In this document: piece by piece, positions 1 through 7,086 of the stretch | Layout of the letters: each line of letters opens with the position of its first letter | Numbering within the stretch: position 1 is the first letter of the stretch | Source of the DNA: CAZZCP01 sp964653235 | Lineage (GTDB): Bacteria; Bdellovibrionota; Bdellovibrionia; Bdellovibrionales; UBA840 | Assembly (NCBI GenBank): GCA_964653235.1 | Contig: CAZZCP010000068.1 | Span: forward strand, 1-12,862 | Length of the DNA: 12,862 nt | Direction of reading: 5' to 3' | Translations under genes and position numbers: made by a program | The notes under the pieces: model-generated | Databases searched by the model: none | The model's input: the letters and a program-made list of their open reading frames with translations, nothing else | Told to the model about the DNA's origin: nothing

Positions 1-21
1 GGCCTCTGAGCCTGCTTTTTT
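1..21 (+). terminator. 3' part of a probable rho-independent terminator, cut by the window edge
   Basis: The window opens with GGC, a six-base CTCTGA, then GCCTGC followed by six T. This is what the loop and 3' arm of an intrinsic terminator look like. The missing bases just before position 1 would need to be AGCA to complete the stem, so this is inferred. It would end a gene that lies left of the window. Confidence 0.4.
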
Positions 22-71
22 ATTGCCGTTTTTGCGCCCTGAATGTGTATCAAGTCGACAAAAACAGATCA

Positions 72-96
72 GCTTGAAAATAAGCCGAATTCAAGC
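72..96. repeat. 7-bp inverted repeat upstream of the first lipoprotein gene
   Basis: GCTTGAA (72-78) and TTCAAGC (90-96) are perfect inverted copies separated by 11 bases. No T-run follows, so it is not a terminator. It lies about 65 bases before the ATG at 159, where an operator or a leader hairpin could sit. I see no convincing -35/-10 pair in 1-158, and the function is unknown. Confidence 0.35.
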
Positions 97-158
97 CTCC
101 GATTTTAGGCATATTTCATGCTTTGGTATGTGTAACTTTATATTTTAGGAGAGAAAAG

Positions 159-1886
159 ATGAAACTAAAAACTATGTTAAAATCATTCTTGGCAGTTGCC
201 TTAGGCGCAGCCCTAGTAACTGCTTGTAGCAGTAATAATTCGAATTCCGCAAATCCTTTTGCAGAGAATCCAGATTCAATGAAAGGAAAAGTTTTGGAGA
301 TTCCAGGTTCAAATGGCGAACTTGGTGTTGCTTTAAACCAAAGTGGAACTTTAGTTGCCGCCTTAGATTCAGATGGTGAAATCGTAGAAATCACTCCCGG
401 CATGAAGAATCAAGGAGTGGACTCAGCTCTTCCCAATCAGCTCGATGCTGAATCTGAGCAAGCAATCGCTGATGCGGCTGCAGAAAGTGAATTGGTTCAA
501 GCTGCTTTGGATATGACAGCACAAGATGCTGAAGCCAAAGGCCTTGATACATCGAATCGACAGGTCTATCTTTATCAAAGTTCTTTTAAAGGAAATGCTA
601 CAGAGACTTCAAATCCTTCGAACTACGAGCAAAAAACACATGAAATGACTGTTTCTGGCTACATGGATTTTCTTTTCTCTTTTCAAGGTTTAGAACTCAC
701 TTGGGAATATGGCGCAGGAAAAATCGTAGACGTTTTAGAATGGGGTCATGACAAACTTGATTTAGATGGTTTTTTTGCCGATAGAGAAAGTGTTGCTCCC
801 GGTATTGCTTGTGTCGCTTCGGGAGCTACTCATGGATTGATTGGTGCTGCAAAAGGCGTACAATCTCTACCTGATTTTGTAGAATTTCTTGCAGGAACTC
901 CAATAAATGGCTTTAGAATGATGTATGCAAATACTCGCGGATTTTTTGCACAAGACCAAGAAGTAAAAGACAAGTTCACTGCCATGAACAATGAGGCAAG
1001 AGCATCTCAAAACCGATACTGGCATGATGCATGGAAAATCCTCAGAGGTATTCCAAGTGGCATCTCTAGCCTGGCTGTTGACTTCACCGATTCTTTGGAT
1101 GAAGTAGAAAATGCAGATAATGAAGTCTACTGGTGTGGTCAAGTCGGTGAACTGGGAGGCATGATTGTCTCTTATGGAGGAGCCGCAAAAATAGCCGCAA
1201 AAGCACCTGGCGTTGGTTTTCTTCGTCGTCAACAAGTTCGCGCCGGAATCACTCGCCAACAAAGTCGCATTGCTGCTTTAGAAGCCGAAGTGAAAAGCCT
1301 AAAAACAGCTGCCGAAAGTGCTTCTAAAAATTTAAAGCGCACACAGAAAAAACTCCAAAAAAAGCCAAACAGCTCTGCTCTTCAACAACAAGAAGTCGCT
1401 CGACAAGTGAAACTCACTGAAGCAGAAGGTGCTTTAAAAACTGCCGAAATAAAATTAAAAGCTGCCAATTATGAGATGATTCGCATGCAAGAAAGAATAA
1501 CTGCACTCAATAAAGAAGCAGGTATTACTCCTCAACAAAGAATCGATAGAGAACAAGCCAAAATCGATAAAAAACAGCAAAAATTAGATAAGAAAGCTGA
1601 AGGTGGTGGATACAGCACAGCTACAACTCGAAGACGACAAGAGCAAGATGCTGCTACTAGTGCCGCTGAAGCGCAACGACAGGCAGTGATCGATGATGCC
1701 GCTGAAAGATTAGGTAGAACCGCAGATGAAATTGATCGATTAAAGGCTCAACAAACTCCAGGTGTTTCTTCTGGTAGCCCTTCGGCAGTTAGAACTGATG
1801 TCATTGATGCTGAGTATACGGTGATTCCAAATGGCTCAACCACTGGCCCAACAAAAGCTTTGCCGAATCCTAATAATACGAACTAA
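159..1886 (+). CDS. Large putative lipoprotein with long coiled coil, function unknown
   Basis: A 575-residue protein. I chose the ATG at 159 because AGGAG (147-151) sits correctly before it and because a lipoprotein signal starts there: charged N-terminus, hydrophobic core, lipobox V-T-A-C with Cys23. An in-frame start at 123 would put extra polar residues before the signal. After an acidic, Ala-rich region (about 25-145) comes a mixed domain with hydrophobic, Gly-rich stretches (about 160-355). This includes a GAAKGV motif near 229 and a GQVGELGG...GGAAKIAAK stretch at 327-350. That part resembles, by eye, the linkers that precede toxin domains in polymorphic toxins. A Lys/Gln/Glu/Ala-rich coiled coil spans about 365-480 and a second helical part about 489-530. 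The tail is Pro/Gly/Asn-rich and contains VIDAEYTVIP (548-557). No catalytic domain is recognisable. It is monocistronic, with a terminator downstream. The lipoprotein call is solid; the function is unknown. Confidence 0.85.
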   Translation: MKLKTMLKSFLAVALGAALVTACSSNNSNSANPFAENPDSMKGKVLEIPGSNGELGVALNQSGTLVAALDSDGEIVEITPGMKNQGVDSALPNQLDAESEQAIADAAAESELVQAALDMTAQDAEAKGLDTSNRQVYLYQSSFKGNATETSNPSNYEQKTHEMTVSGYMDFLFSFQGLELTWEYGAGKIVDVLEWGHDKLDLDGFFADRESVAPGIACVASGATHGLIGAAKGVQSLPDFVEFLAGTPINGFRMMYANTRGFFAQDQEVKDKFTAMNNEARASQNRYWHDAWKILRGIPSGISSLAVDFTDSLDEVENADNEVYWCGQVGELGGMIVSYGGAAKIAAKAPGVGFLRRQQVRAGITRQQSRIAALEAEVKSLKTAAESASKNLKRTQKKLQKKPNSSALQQQEVARQVKLTEAEGALKTAEIKLKAANYEMIRMQERITALNKEAGITPQQRIDREQAKIDKKQQKLDKKAEGGGYSTATTRRRQEQDAATSAAEAQRQAVIDDAAERLGRTADEIDRLKAQQTPGVSSGSPSAVRTDVIDAEYTVIPNGSTTGPTKALPNPNNTN

Positions 1887-1894
1887 TTTCAAGC

Positions 1895-1909
1895 TTGAGT
1901 TTTACTCAA
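1895..1909 (+). repeat. Small hairpin TTGAGT-ACTCAA overlapping the terminator
   Basis: TTGAGT (1895-1900) and ACTCAA (1904-1909) form a six-pair stem with a three-base loop. It starts just after the first gene's stop codon. Its 3' arm shares bases 1908-1909 with the larger terminator hairpin, so the two stems compete at their base. It may be a second 3'-end structure or simply chance. Confidence 0.4.
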
Positions 1910-1939
1910 AATAAGCAGGCCCGAGGGCCTGCTTATTTT
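1908..1939. terminator. Strong bidirectional rho-independent terminator between convergent genes
   Basis: An almost perfect palindrome. AAATAAGCAGGCCC (1909-1922) pairs with GGGCCTGCTTATTT (1925-1938), and A1908-T1939 adds one more pair. The core is GC-rich and the outer parts are A-rich on the left and T-rich on the right, so it can end transcription in both directions. It serves the + strand lipoprotein gene ending at 1886 and the - strand gene whose TAA stop (1938-1940) lies inside the hairpin foot. Confidence 0.9.
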
Positions 1940-2345
1940 ATTCTCGATATTTATCATAAAGTTGACGGCATTCGAAAAGATCTTGATCTAACTGATCAAG
2001 AATCTCACTCTTTGAGTAGCTTTTTCCGATGAATTCTATTTTTATCTGCGGATGCCGAAGGATTCCCTTTAGTTCATAAATGTCTTCCATGAGCAACTTC
2101 AACTCTGAAGTGATTAGAATTCGATCTGGCTCAGATATTTGGGAAGTTGATACATAGGAGTCTGCTTGCAAGTCTACCCCAAGAGTTTTTAAAGTACTAG
2201 TAGACTGCCGAATATTAGCTAGCAACAGATTTCCCCGATTTTCTAATCTTTGTACCTCTTCAGGGGATGCCCCTAAATCATCGCCATCATCATCACTGCA
2301 CGCTGCAAGAAATAAACTCAAAAATAGAAACATCACAATCTTCAT
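1938..2345 (-). CDS. Small putative lipoprotein, unknown family
   Basis: A 135-residue protein. The N-terminus is a short signal peptide with a strongly hydrophobic core and lipobox L-A-A-C. Cys16 would be lipidated, followed by Ser and an acid-rich spacer (DDDGDD). Ser at +2 favours outer-membrane sorting under the E. coli rule. The mature part looks mostly helical, with several Leu/Glu/Asp heptad-like stretches, and holds one further Cys near the C-terminus. The start is well supported: GGGAGGAG lies a few bases before the ATG on the minus strand. It is divergent from ndk, with a shared 126-base intergenic region, and convergent with the large lipoprotein gene. I do not recognise the family and assign no function. 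Confidence 0.85.
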   Translation of the reverse strand: MKIVMFLFLSLFLAACSDDDGDDLGASPEEVQRLENRGNLLLANIRQSTSTLKTLGVDLQADSYVSTSQISEPDRILITSELKLLMEDIYELKGILRHPQIKIEFIGKSYSKSEILDQLDQDLFECRQLYDKYRE

Positions 2346-2441
2346 AAGCTCCTCCCAAAGACTTCTCGTACAAAAATACTATGCAAAAAGATACTGCTTT
2401 AATTGCGCTTTGCGTCCTGATTTTACGAGACATTTTATCTA

Positions 2442-2447
2442 TATAAT
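2442..2447 (+). promoter_or_regulatory. Probable -10 box for the ndk operon
   Basis: A perfect TATAAT. It would place the transcription start near 2453-2455, just before AAGGAG (2461-2466) and the ndk ATG at 2472, giving a leader of about 18 bases. No good -35 hexamer is visible at 15-19 bases upstream; the best, GATTTT or TTTTAC, is weak. The promoter may need an activator or tolerate a poor -35. Confidence 0.6.
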
Positions 2448-2471
2448 AGTCAAAATTTTTAAGGAGAACCC

Positions 2472-2897
2472 ATGGCGATTCAAAATACCTTTAGTATTAT
2501 TAAACCCAATGCAATGAAGAAAAATGTGATCGGAAAAATCATTGATAAATTTGAAGCAGCTGATCTTAAAATTGCTGGAGCAAAAATCATGCATATCGAC
2601 AAAGCTCTAGCTGAAGAATTCTATGCCGAGCACAAAGAAAGGCCTTTTTTTGCTGAGCTAGTTAGCTTTATGACCTCAGAGCCAGTAATGCTTATGGTTC
2701 TTCGCGGAGAGAATGCAGTCACTCGCAACCGTGAAATCATGGGCGCCACCAATCCTGCAGAGGCAGCGGATGGAACCATTCGCAAACTTTTTGGTGACAG
2801 TGTTGGTGAGAATGCCGTTCATGGTTCTGACAGTCCCGAAAGCGCTGCAAGAGAAATCAATTTGTTTTTTAAAACTGAAGAAGTTTTCAATACTTAA
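2472..2897 (+). CDS. ndk: Nucleoside diphosphate kinase
   Basis: Transfers the gamma-phosphate from ATP to nucleoside diphosphates through a phospho-histidine, balancing (d)NTP pools in the cytosol. At 141 residues it matches the family's usual length of about 140-143. The signature N-A-V-H-G-S-D-S (114-121) carries the catalytic His117. The N-terminal IIKPNA nucleotide-site motif (Lys11), the RPFF segment (57-60) and NPAEA (94-98) are also in place. AAGGAG ends five bases before the ATG. It is the first gene of a five-gene operon, and its stop codon overlaps the next ATG (TAATG, 2895-2899), which suggests translational coupling. This is a confident assignment with nothing unusual in the protein. 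Confidence 0.97.
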   Translation: MAIQNTFSIIKPNAMKKNVIGKIIDKFEAADLKIAGAKIMHIDKALAEEFYAEHKERPFFAELVSFMTSEPVMLMVLRGENAVTRNREIMGATNPAEAADGTIRKLFGDSVGENAVHGSDSPESAAREINLFFKTEEVFNT

Positions 2898-4000
2898 TGT
2901 CACCGCCTCTTGGGCTTGGTGAAATTCTAGAGCTTCGTACCCAAAGCATGAGCTATGGCGGAAAAGCCGTAGCTCGGCACAAGCAATTTGTCATTTTTGT
3001 TGAAAGAGCCTGCGCCGATGAGGAACTTCGGGTAGAGATCACTCGCATCAAAAAAAACTTTGCTGAAGCCAAAATTTTAGAAATCCTAAAACCGAGCCCC
3101 TTTAGAAGACTTGAGCCCTGCCCCCATGCTAGCGAGTGTGGCGGCTGCCAATGGCAACATATGACTTATGATGAGCAAGTTCGACAAAAACAAGATCTTG
3201 TTCTCAATGAACTTAAGAAATGGAAATTACTCGAAGATATTAAAATTCTTCCCATAGTCAGCGGGCCTGAGTTTCACTATCGAAATCGAGTACAAATCCG
3301 TAGAAAAAATAAAAAACTTGGATTTTATCAAAGAGCAAGCCACAAGATCGTTGATATTGAGCAGTGCTTGATAGCCGATTCAAGAATCAATGAGCACTTT
3401 TCTGTGCTTCGAAATGAATCTCGCAAACAAGAAGACAAAATCGAAGTCTATTTAGAGAACAATCAAATTCATAGCACTTACAACCAGCGACATGCCCAAG
3501 AGAGTGGTTTTCGCCAAGTCAATGAGCTGCTCAACCAAAAAGCCAAAAAAGCTATAGAAAAAATTCTAGTTCAGATAAAAGTGAATCGAATCATAGACTT
3601 ATATTGCGGATCAGGAAACTTAAGCATAGATTTAAAAGGCGATTTTAAAGTGATTGGTGTTGATAAGAACCTTGCTGCGATTCAAAGAGCGCAGAAAGCG
3701 GCAGCTGCTCACTGCAGCTATTATCATAAAGATGTAGAGCTATTTATTTGCAATTTTGATTGGCAAACCTCAGATTTGATTTTGCTTGATCCTCCTCGCC
3801 TTGGCTGTGATCAAGAAGTTTTGCGAAAAATTGTGGAAAGTCCTGTGGAACATGTGATTTACATGAGCTGTAACCCCAGTACCTTTGTTCGAGATCTTGT
3901 TTTTATTCAAGATCACTTTCAAGCAGTTCAGTTGCAAGTTTTTGATATGTTTCCTCAAACCTATCATGTTGAAACTTTAAGCTATCTAAAACGGCTCTAA
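2897..4000 (+). CDS. Fe-S cluster m5U RNA methyltransferase (TrmA/RlmC/RlmD family)
   Basis: A SAM-dependent enzyme that makes 5-methyluridine, most likely in 23S rRNA; which uridine cannot be told from sequence. It has 367 residues, near RlmC length and shorter than E. coli RlmD. In order: a TRAM-like beta domain (about 8-65); the 4Fe-4S ligands Cys75, Cys81 and Cys84 in CPHASECGGC plus Cys157; a SAM-binding motif DLYCGSGNLS (234-243); the DPPRLGC loop (298-304); the nucleophile Cys325 in SCNPSTFVRD; and the likely general base Glu359 in HVET. All key residues are present, so it should be active. The ATG overlaps the ndk stop (TAATG), so no separate SD is needed. In gammaproteobacteria the comparable position between ndk and pilF holds rlmN, a non-homologous rRNA methyltransferase. 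Confidence 0.93.
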   Translation: MSPPLGLGEILELRTQSMSYGGKAVARHKQFVIFVERACADEELRVEITRIKKNFAEAKILEILKPSPFRRLEPCPHASECGGCQWQHMTYDEQVRQKQDLVLNELKKWKLLEDIKILPIVSGPEFHYRNRVQIRRKNKKLGFYQRASHKIVDIEQCLIADSRINEHFSVLRNESRKQEDKIEVYLENNQIHSTYNQRHAQESGFRQVNELLNQKAKKAIEKILVQIKVNRIIDLYCGSGNLSIDLKGDFKVIGVDKNLAAIQRAQKAAAAHCSYYHKDVELFICNFDWQTSDLILLDPPRLGCDQEVLRKIVESPVEHVIYMSCNPSTFVRDLVFIQDHFQAVQLQVFDMFPQTYHVETLSYLKRL

Positions 4001-4037
4001 ACTTGCTCAATCACTGGGCTTTTGTTAACTTTTGAGA

Positions 4038-4781
4038 ATGCGCTGGCTGTGTCTACTTTTATGTTTAACTTTGCTCTCTTGTGCTGCTTCAAAAAAGCAA
4101 TCCTATCAGTCTCAATTGCGAACTAAAATCGGCACCGCTCATTTAAGAAATAAAAATTATCCTTTGGCATTTAAAGAACTTTTAGAGGCTGTACGCCTCG
4201 ACCCCAACAATGCTCTTGCGCATAACAATCTCGGACTCAGCTATATTGCTAGAAAAATGTATGCGGAGGCCAAAGAACATTTTCAACAAGCTATCGCCTT
4301 AAAGAGTGACTACACCGATGCTAAAAATAATCTGGGAGTCGTTTACACTGAAACCAAAGAATACAATCGTGCCGTTGAAGTTTTGAAAGAGGCGGCAGAG
4401 GATCTTACTTATCCTTATCCTGAAAAACTTTTAAGTAACTTGGGAATTGCATACTTTAAAACTGGTGATTATCAGCTGGCAAAAGTGAAACTTGCCCAAG
4501 CACTAGATACCAATCGAAAGTATTGTCCCTCTTTATCGTTTTATGGTCAAAGTCTGTTTCATTTAGAAGAATACGACTCTGCCGCGAGAAGCCTAGATCA
4601 GACCATTGCTCTATGTAAGCAATCACCTATCGATGCGGTTCATTACTATGCTGGATTGAGCTATTATAAAATTGGTCAATACGAAAAAGCCAGAGCGAGA
4701 CTGTTAGAGCTAATGAACTACTATCCAGAGAGTCCTTTTGCCAGCCAAGCCAAAGAGAGTCTTTCTTTAATGGAGTTTTAA
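4038..4781 (+). CDS. pilF: PilF/Tgl-like TPR lipoprotein (type IV pilus pilotin)
   Basis: A likely outer-membrane lipoprotein of 247 residues that helps the type IV pilus secretin PilQ assemble, if it works like PilF of Pseudomonas or Tgl of Myxococcus. The signal peptide ends in lipobox L-L-S-C (Cys15). About six TPR units follow, with typical NNLG.SY/VY, Y..A...L/F and LDP-type turns, matching the six TPRs of PilF. I start at the ATG at 4038; a TTG at 4032 would add only two residues, and neither has a clear SD. The stop TAA directly abuts the rodZ-like ATG. Placement immediately before a RodZ gene matches the pilF-rodZ order of gammaproteobacteria and supports the name. Other TPR lipoproteins could look similar. 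Confidence 0.82.
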   Translation: MRWLCLLLCLTLLSCAASKKQSYQSQLRTKIGTAHLRNKNYPLAFKELLEAVRLDPNNALAHNNLGLSYIARKMYAEAKEHFQQAIALKSDYTDAKNNLGVVYTETKEYNRAVEVLKEAAEDLTYPYPEKLLSNLGIAYFKTGDYQLAKVKLAQALDTNRKYCPSLSFYGQSLFHLEEYDSAARSLDQTIALCKQSPIDAVHYYAGLSYYKIGQYEKARARLLELMNYYPESPFASQAKESLSLMEF

Positions 4782-5858
4782 ATGAAAGAAACGGGTAGCC
4801 GATTAAAAGAGGCTAGAAATCAACAAGGTTTGAGTTTAGAAGAAATTTCGATAGCCACAAAAATCAAACTTAGCACTTTAGAGTCTATTGAAGAAGGGGA
4901 TGTTGATCGGCTCCCACCGAAAGCTTTTGTTCGTGGTTTTGTTCAAAGCTATGCGAACTATCTTAACTTAGATGTAAACTCGGTCATGGATAGCTTTCAA
5001 AAAGAGATTGGCAGTACTTCAGCCGCACAAGATTTAGTCAAACTCAAAAGCGAAGATAATGAATCAGCAGTGAGCTTTGCCAATAGCTCGGGTCAGCCCT
5101 ACACCAAATTTTTAATGATTGCAGGTACCTTGGTCTTAATTGCTGGAGTGATTCTCGTGGTTCAAATTATTGACAAATACACTCGAGAATCTGAAGTAAC
5201 CGACGTGTCGAATGTAGCCCCCATTGAGCAAACCACAGATATTGAGCCGGCAAAGTCTGCGGCGAAAAGTGAAAAGTCCAAAACGGAAACGAAGCCAAAA
5301 ACCAAAGATACTGAAAAACAAGAAGAGCAAATTGCAGTAAAACCAAAGCCTGAAAAAATCAAAGAAACTCTGCCGCCAGAAGAAAAAAAGCCAGAAGTCC
5401 AAGCTGTTGTTGAAAGCAAACCAAAACCTGAGCCGAAACCAGAAACTCAGGCAGAATTAGCTGCTGAGCCTGAGAAGCCAAAGCCTGAAGCCTCACCAGA
5501 GCCTGAGCCAAAAACAGTTCAAGAACCTAAAGAATCCGAAGTGCAAGCACAAGCACCCATTGAGCCAGAACAGCAAAAACCTGAACCCAAAAAACCTGAG
5601 CCCAGACCTGTACAAAATACTTTGCAGCCGCAAGAGGTGATACTCGAGGCTCTTGACCGAGTTCAAATACGCTTTAAGAGTGACAATTCAGATTGGCAAA
5701 ATTTGAATCTTTCACCTGAGCAGATTTATACCATAAAAGCCAATAGCAAAATACGAGTTGAGGCTAGTGATGGTGGGGTTTTAAATGTCATTCACAATGG
5801 TCGTGATCGTGGGGTTCCTGGCAATCTAGGCGAAAAAATTCAGCTTAGCTACCCATAA
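4782..5858 (+). CDS. rodZ: RodZ-like cytoskeletal membrane protein
   Basis: RodZ links the MreB cytoskeleton to the inner membrane and the wall-elongation machinery. This 358-residue protein has the full layout. A cytoplasmic helix-turn-helix domain (about 1-75) has the typical LKEARNQQGLSLEEIS start and a PPKAFVRGFV...YA segment. One transmembrane helix follows (about 110-130). The periplasmic linker (about 140-283) is very rich in Pro, Lys and Glu, with many KPEP-type repeats. The C-terminal beta domain (about 284-358) is of the DUF4115 type seen in RodZ. Its start codon directly follows the pilF stop, and the next gene begins one base after its own stop. The linker resembles the extended TonB linker, which probably reflects a need to cross the periplasm rather than a TonB function. 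Confidence 0.9.
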   Translation: MKETGSRLKEARNQQGLSLEEISIATKIKLSTLESIEEGDVDRLPPKAFVRGFVQSYANYLNLDVNSVMDSFQKEIGSTSAAQDLVKLKSEDNESAVSFANSSGQPYTKFLMIAGTLVLIAGVILVVQIIDKYTRESEVTDVSNVAPIEQTTDIEPAKSAAKSEKSKTETKPKTKDTEKQEEQIAVKPKPEKIKETLPPEEKKPEVQAVVESKPKPEPKPETQAELAAEPEKPKPEASPEPEPKTVQEPKESEVQAQAPIEPEQQKPEPKKPEPRPVQNTLQPQEVILEALDRVQIRFKSDNSDWQNLNLSPEQIYTIKANSKIRVEASDGGVLNVIHNGRDRGVPGNLGEKIQLSYP

Positions 5859-5859
5859 T

Positions 5860-7086
5860 ATGAAAAGTCTACGCGTACTCTTTGGAATCAGTTTTTTATT
5901 TTTTCTCTACTTTGTGTATGGAATTTATGTCAGTCAGTTTGAACTCAATGGAATGAAAGTCAATCAAGGACGATTACAAACTGGTCCAGTCTACGAAATC
6001 AAAGGCTCCACTCATTCGCACAGCATCGCAGGTATTGGGAGTGGTAGTTTTTCTGAAGTGCTTGCGGGAGCAAAAGCTGCAGGGCTGAACTTTGTTTACA
6101 TCACAGATTTAAATCGGTTCGAACGAGCGCGCTTTATAGAATCATATCGTGACAATGTACTACTCTTACAAGGTGGTAAGTTCAGTTATTTGCAGTCTCA
6201 CTTGCTCTATTATCGGCAGCAATATTCTCTAGACTTTAAAGACTTAGGAGAAGCTCAAGTTTTTTTTACCGACCAACTTTCTACTGAAGCTTCAGAAACA
6301 AATGAATTTATCACTTTGGCCAATCCATTTCGCAGAAATTTAGACTGGCTTGAAAAAGCTTCGAAAGGCATTCATTCAATTGAAGTCATCAATCTCAAAG
6401 AGATTTGGCGAAATTCTTGGAAAGACAATAAATTAGGCTTTGTTGCAAGCTTTCTATTTATCTACCCATTTAACCCACAGTATGCGCTTATGAGAGTTTA
6501 CCAAAGACCCGAAAGAGAAATTGCACTTTGGGATAAAATGAATCAAACACAGATGGTTTACGGCATGCTAGGAAACGATGTGACGGCAAAGATGCCCTTT
6601 TCGCCCGTTTTTAAAATACAGTTCCCAACTTATAAAGCCAATTTTGAGATCGCCTCTAACCACTTGTTTTTAGAATCAGAACTCACTGGTAATGCTGCAA
6701 AAGATGAAAGCAAAATTGCTACCGCATTAAAAAGAGGTAACTACTATTTGTGCTTAGATATGCTTGGAAGTCCCAAGGGTTTTCAAGCTGTTTTAAAACA
6801 AGGAGATAAAGAATACCTAATGGGTTCAAAAGTCCAACTGCAAAAAGGAACCCAACTCAAAATACAAGTACCCGAATTGATCGAGGAGGAGTTTCGGGTT
6901 TCTGTTTATAAAGATGGTAAGCTTTTTCATTCGAGCAACTCAAAAAACACAGAGCTACAGATTCTTACTGAAGGAGTATACCGAGTCGAAGTACAACTGA
7001 GAATTCAGTTCCCCTTTCCTGAAGGTAGAGAGTGGAGAGATTGGATATTTACGAATCCTTTTTTCGTATCAGCAAAGGTCCAATAG
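5860..7086 (+). CDS. Membrane-anchored PHP-domain protein, probably catalytically degenerate
   Basis: A 408-residue protein with an N-terminal membrane anchor (about 4-24), then a PHP-like metallophosphoesterase fold. The first motif keeps H-x-H (THSHS, His52 and His54), and the spacing to Glu66, AKAAGLNFVYITD (71-83) and IEVINL (174-179) fits the family. Several expected metal ligands are missing. The usual TDH is TDLN (82-85), an AHP-type motif is ANP (154-156), and the late G.DAH-type motif is GNDVTAK (238-244). A beta-rich C-terminal part (about 290-408) follows. I infer a periplasmic or membrane-surface protein that may bind rather than cleave. It begins one base after rodZ, so it is co-transcribed with it and a role in shape or wall synthesis is possible. 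Its last 38 bases overlap the ferredoxin gene on the other strand. Confidence 0.8.
   Translation: MKSLRVLFGISFLFFLYFVYGIYVSQFELNGMKVNQGRLQTGPVYEIKGSTHSHSIAGIGSGSFSEVLAGAKAAGLNFVYITDLNRFERARFIESYRDNVLLLQGGKFSYLQSHLLYYRQQYSLDFKDLGEAQVFFTDQLSTEASETNEFITLANPFRRNLDWLEKASKGIHSIEVINLKEIWRNSWKDNKLGFVASFLFIYPFNPQYALMRVYQRPEREIALWDKMNQTQMVYGMLGNDVTAKMPFSPVFKIQFPTYKANFEIASNHLFLESELTGNAAKDESKIATALKRGNYYLCLDMLGSPKGFQAVLKQGDKEYLMGSKVQLQKGTQLKIQVPELIEEEFRVSVYKDGKLFHSSNSKNTELQILTEGVYRVEVQLRIQFPFPEGREWRDWIFTNPFFVSAKVQ

Noticed and set aside
1..158. A coding fragment at the left edge
   Set aside because: No frame in this stretch gives a plausible protein end, and the T-run at 15-20 looks like a terminator instead.
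123..158. Upstream start of the large lipoprotein at 123
   Set aside because: It would add twelve residues before a complete lipoprotein signal, while AGGAG is correctly spaced for the ATG at 159.
867..1262. 131-residue open frame on the - strand
   Set aside because: It is antisense within the large lipoprotein gene, with no SD and no recognisable domain, while the + strand frame has clear lipoprotein and coiled-coil features.
1243..1610. Repetitive Lys/Gln/Ala codons that could suggest a DNA repeat array
   Set aside because: There is no fixed unit or spacer at DNA level; the pattern is heptad-type coiled-coil coding.
1780..1886. A small toxin domain at the C-terminus of the large lipoprotein
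   Set aside because: The tail is short, disordered and rich in Pro, Asn and Gly, with no catalytic motif, and no immunity-like gene follows on the same strand.
5136..5419. Two Phe/Ser-rich open frames on the - strand
   Set aside because: Both lie opposite the repetitive Pro/Lys/Glu linker of rodZ; the biased codons leave the other strand free of stops.
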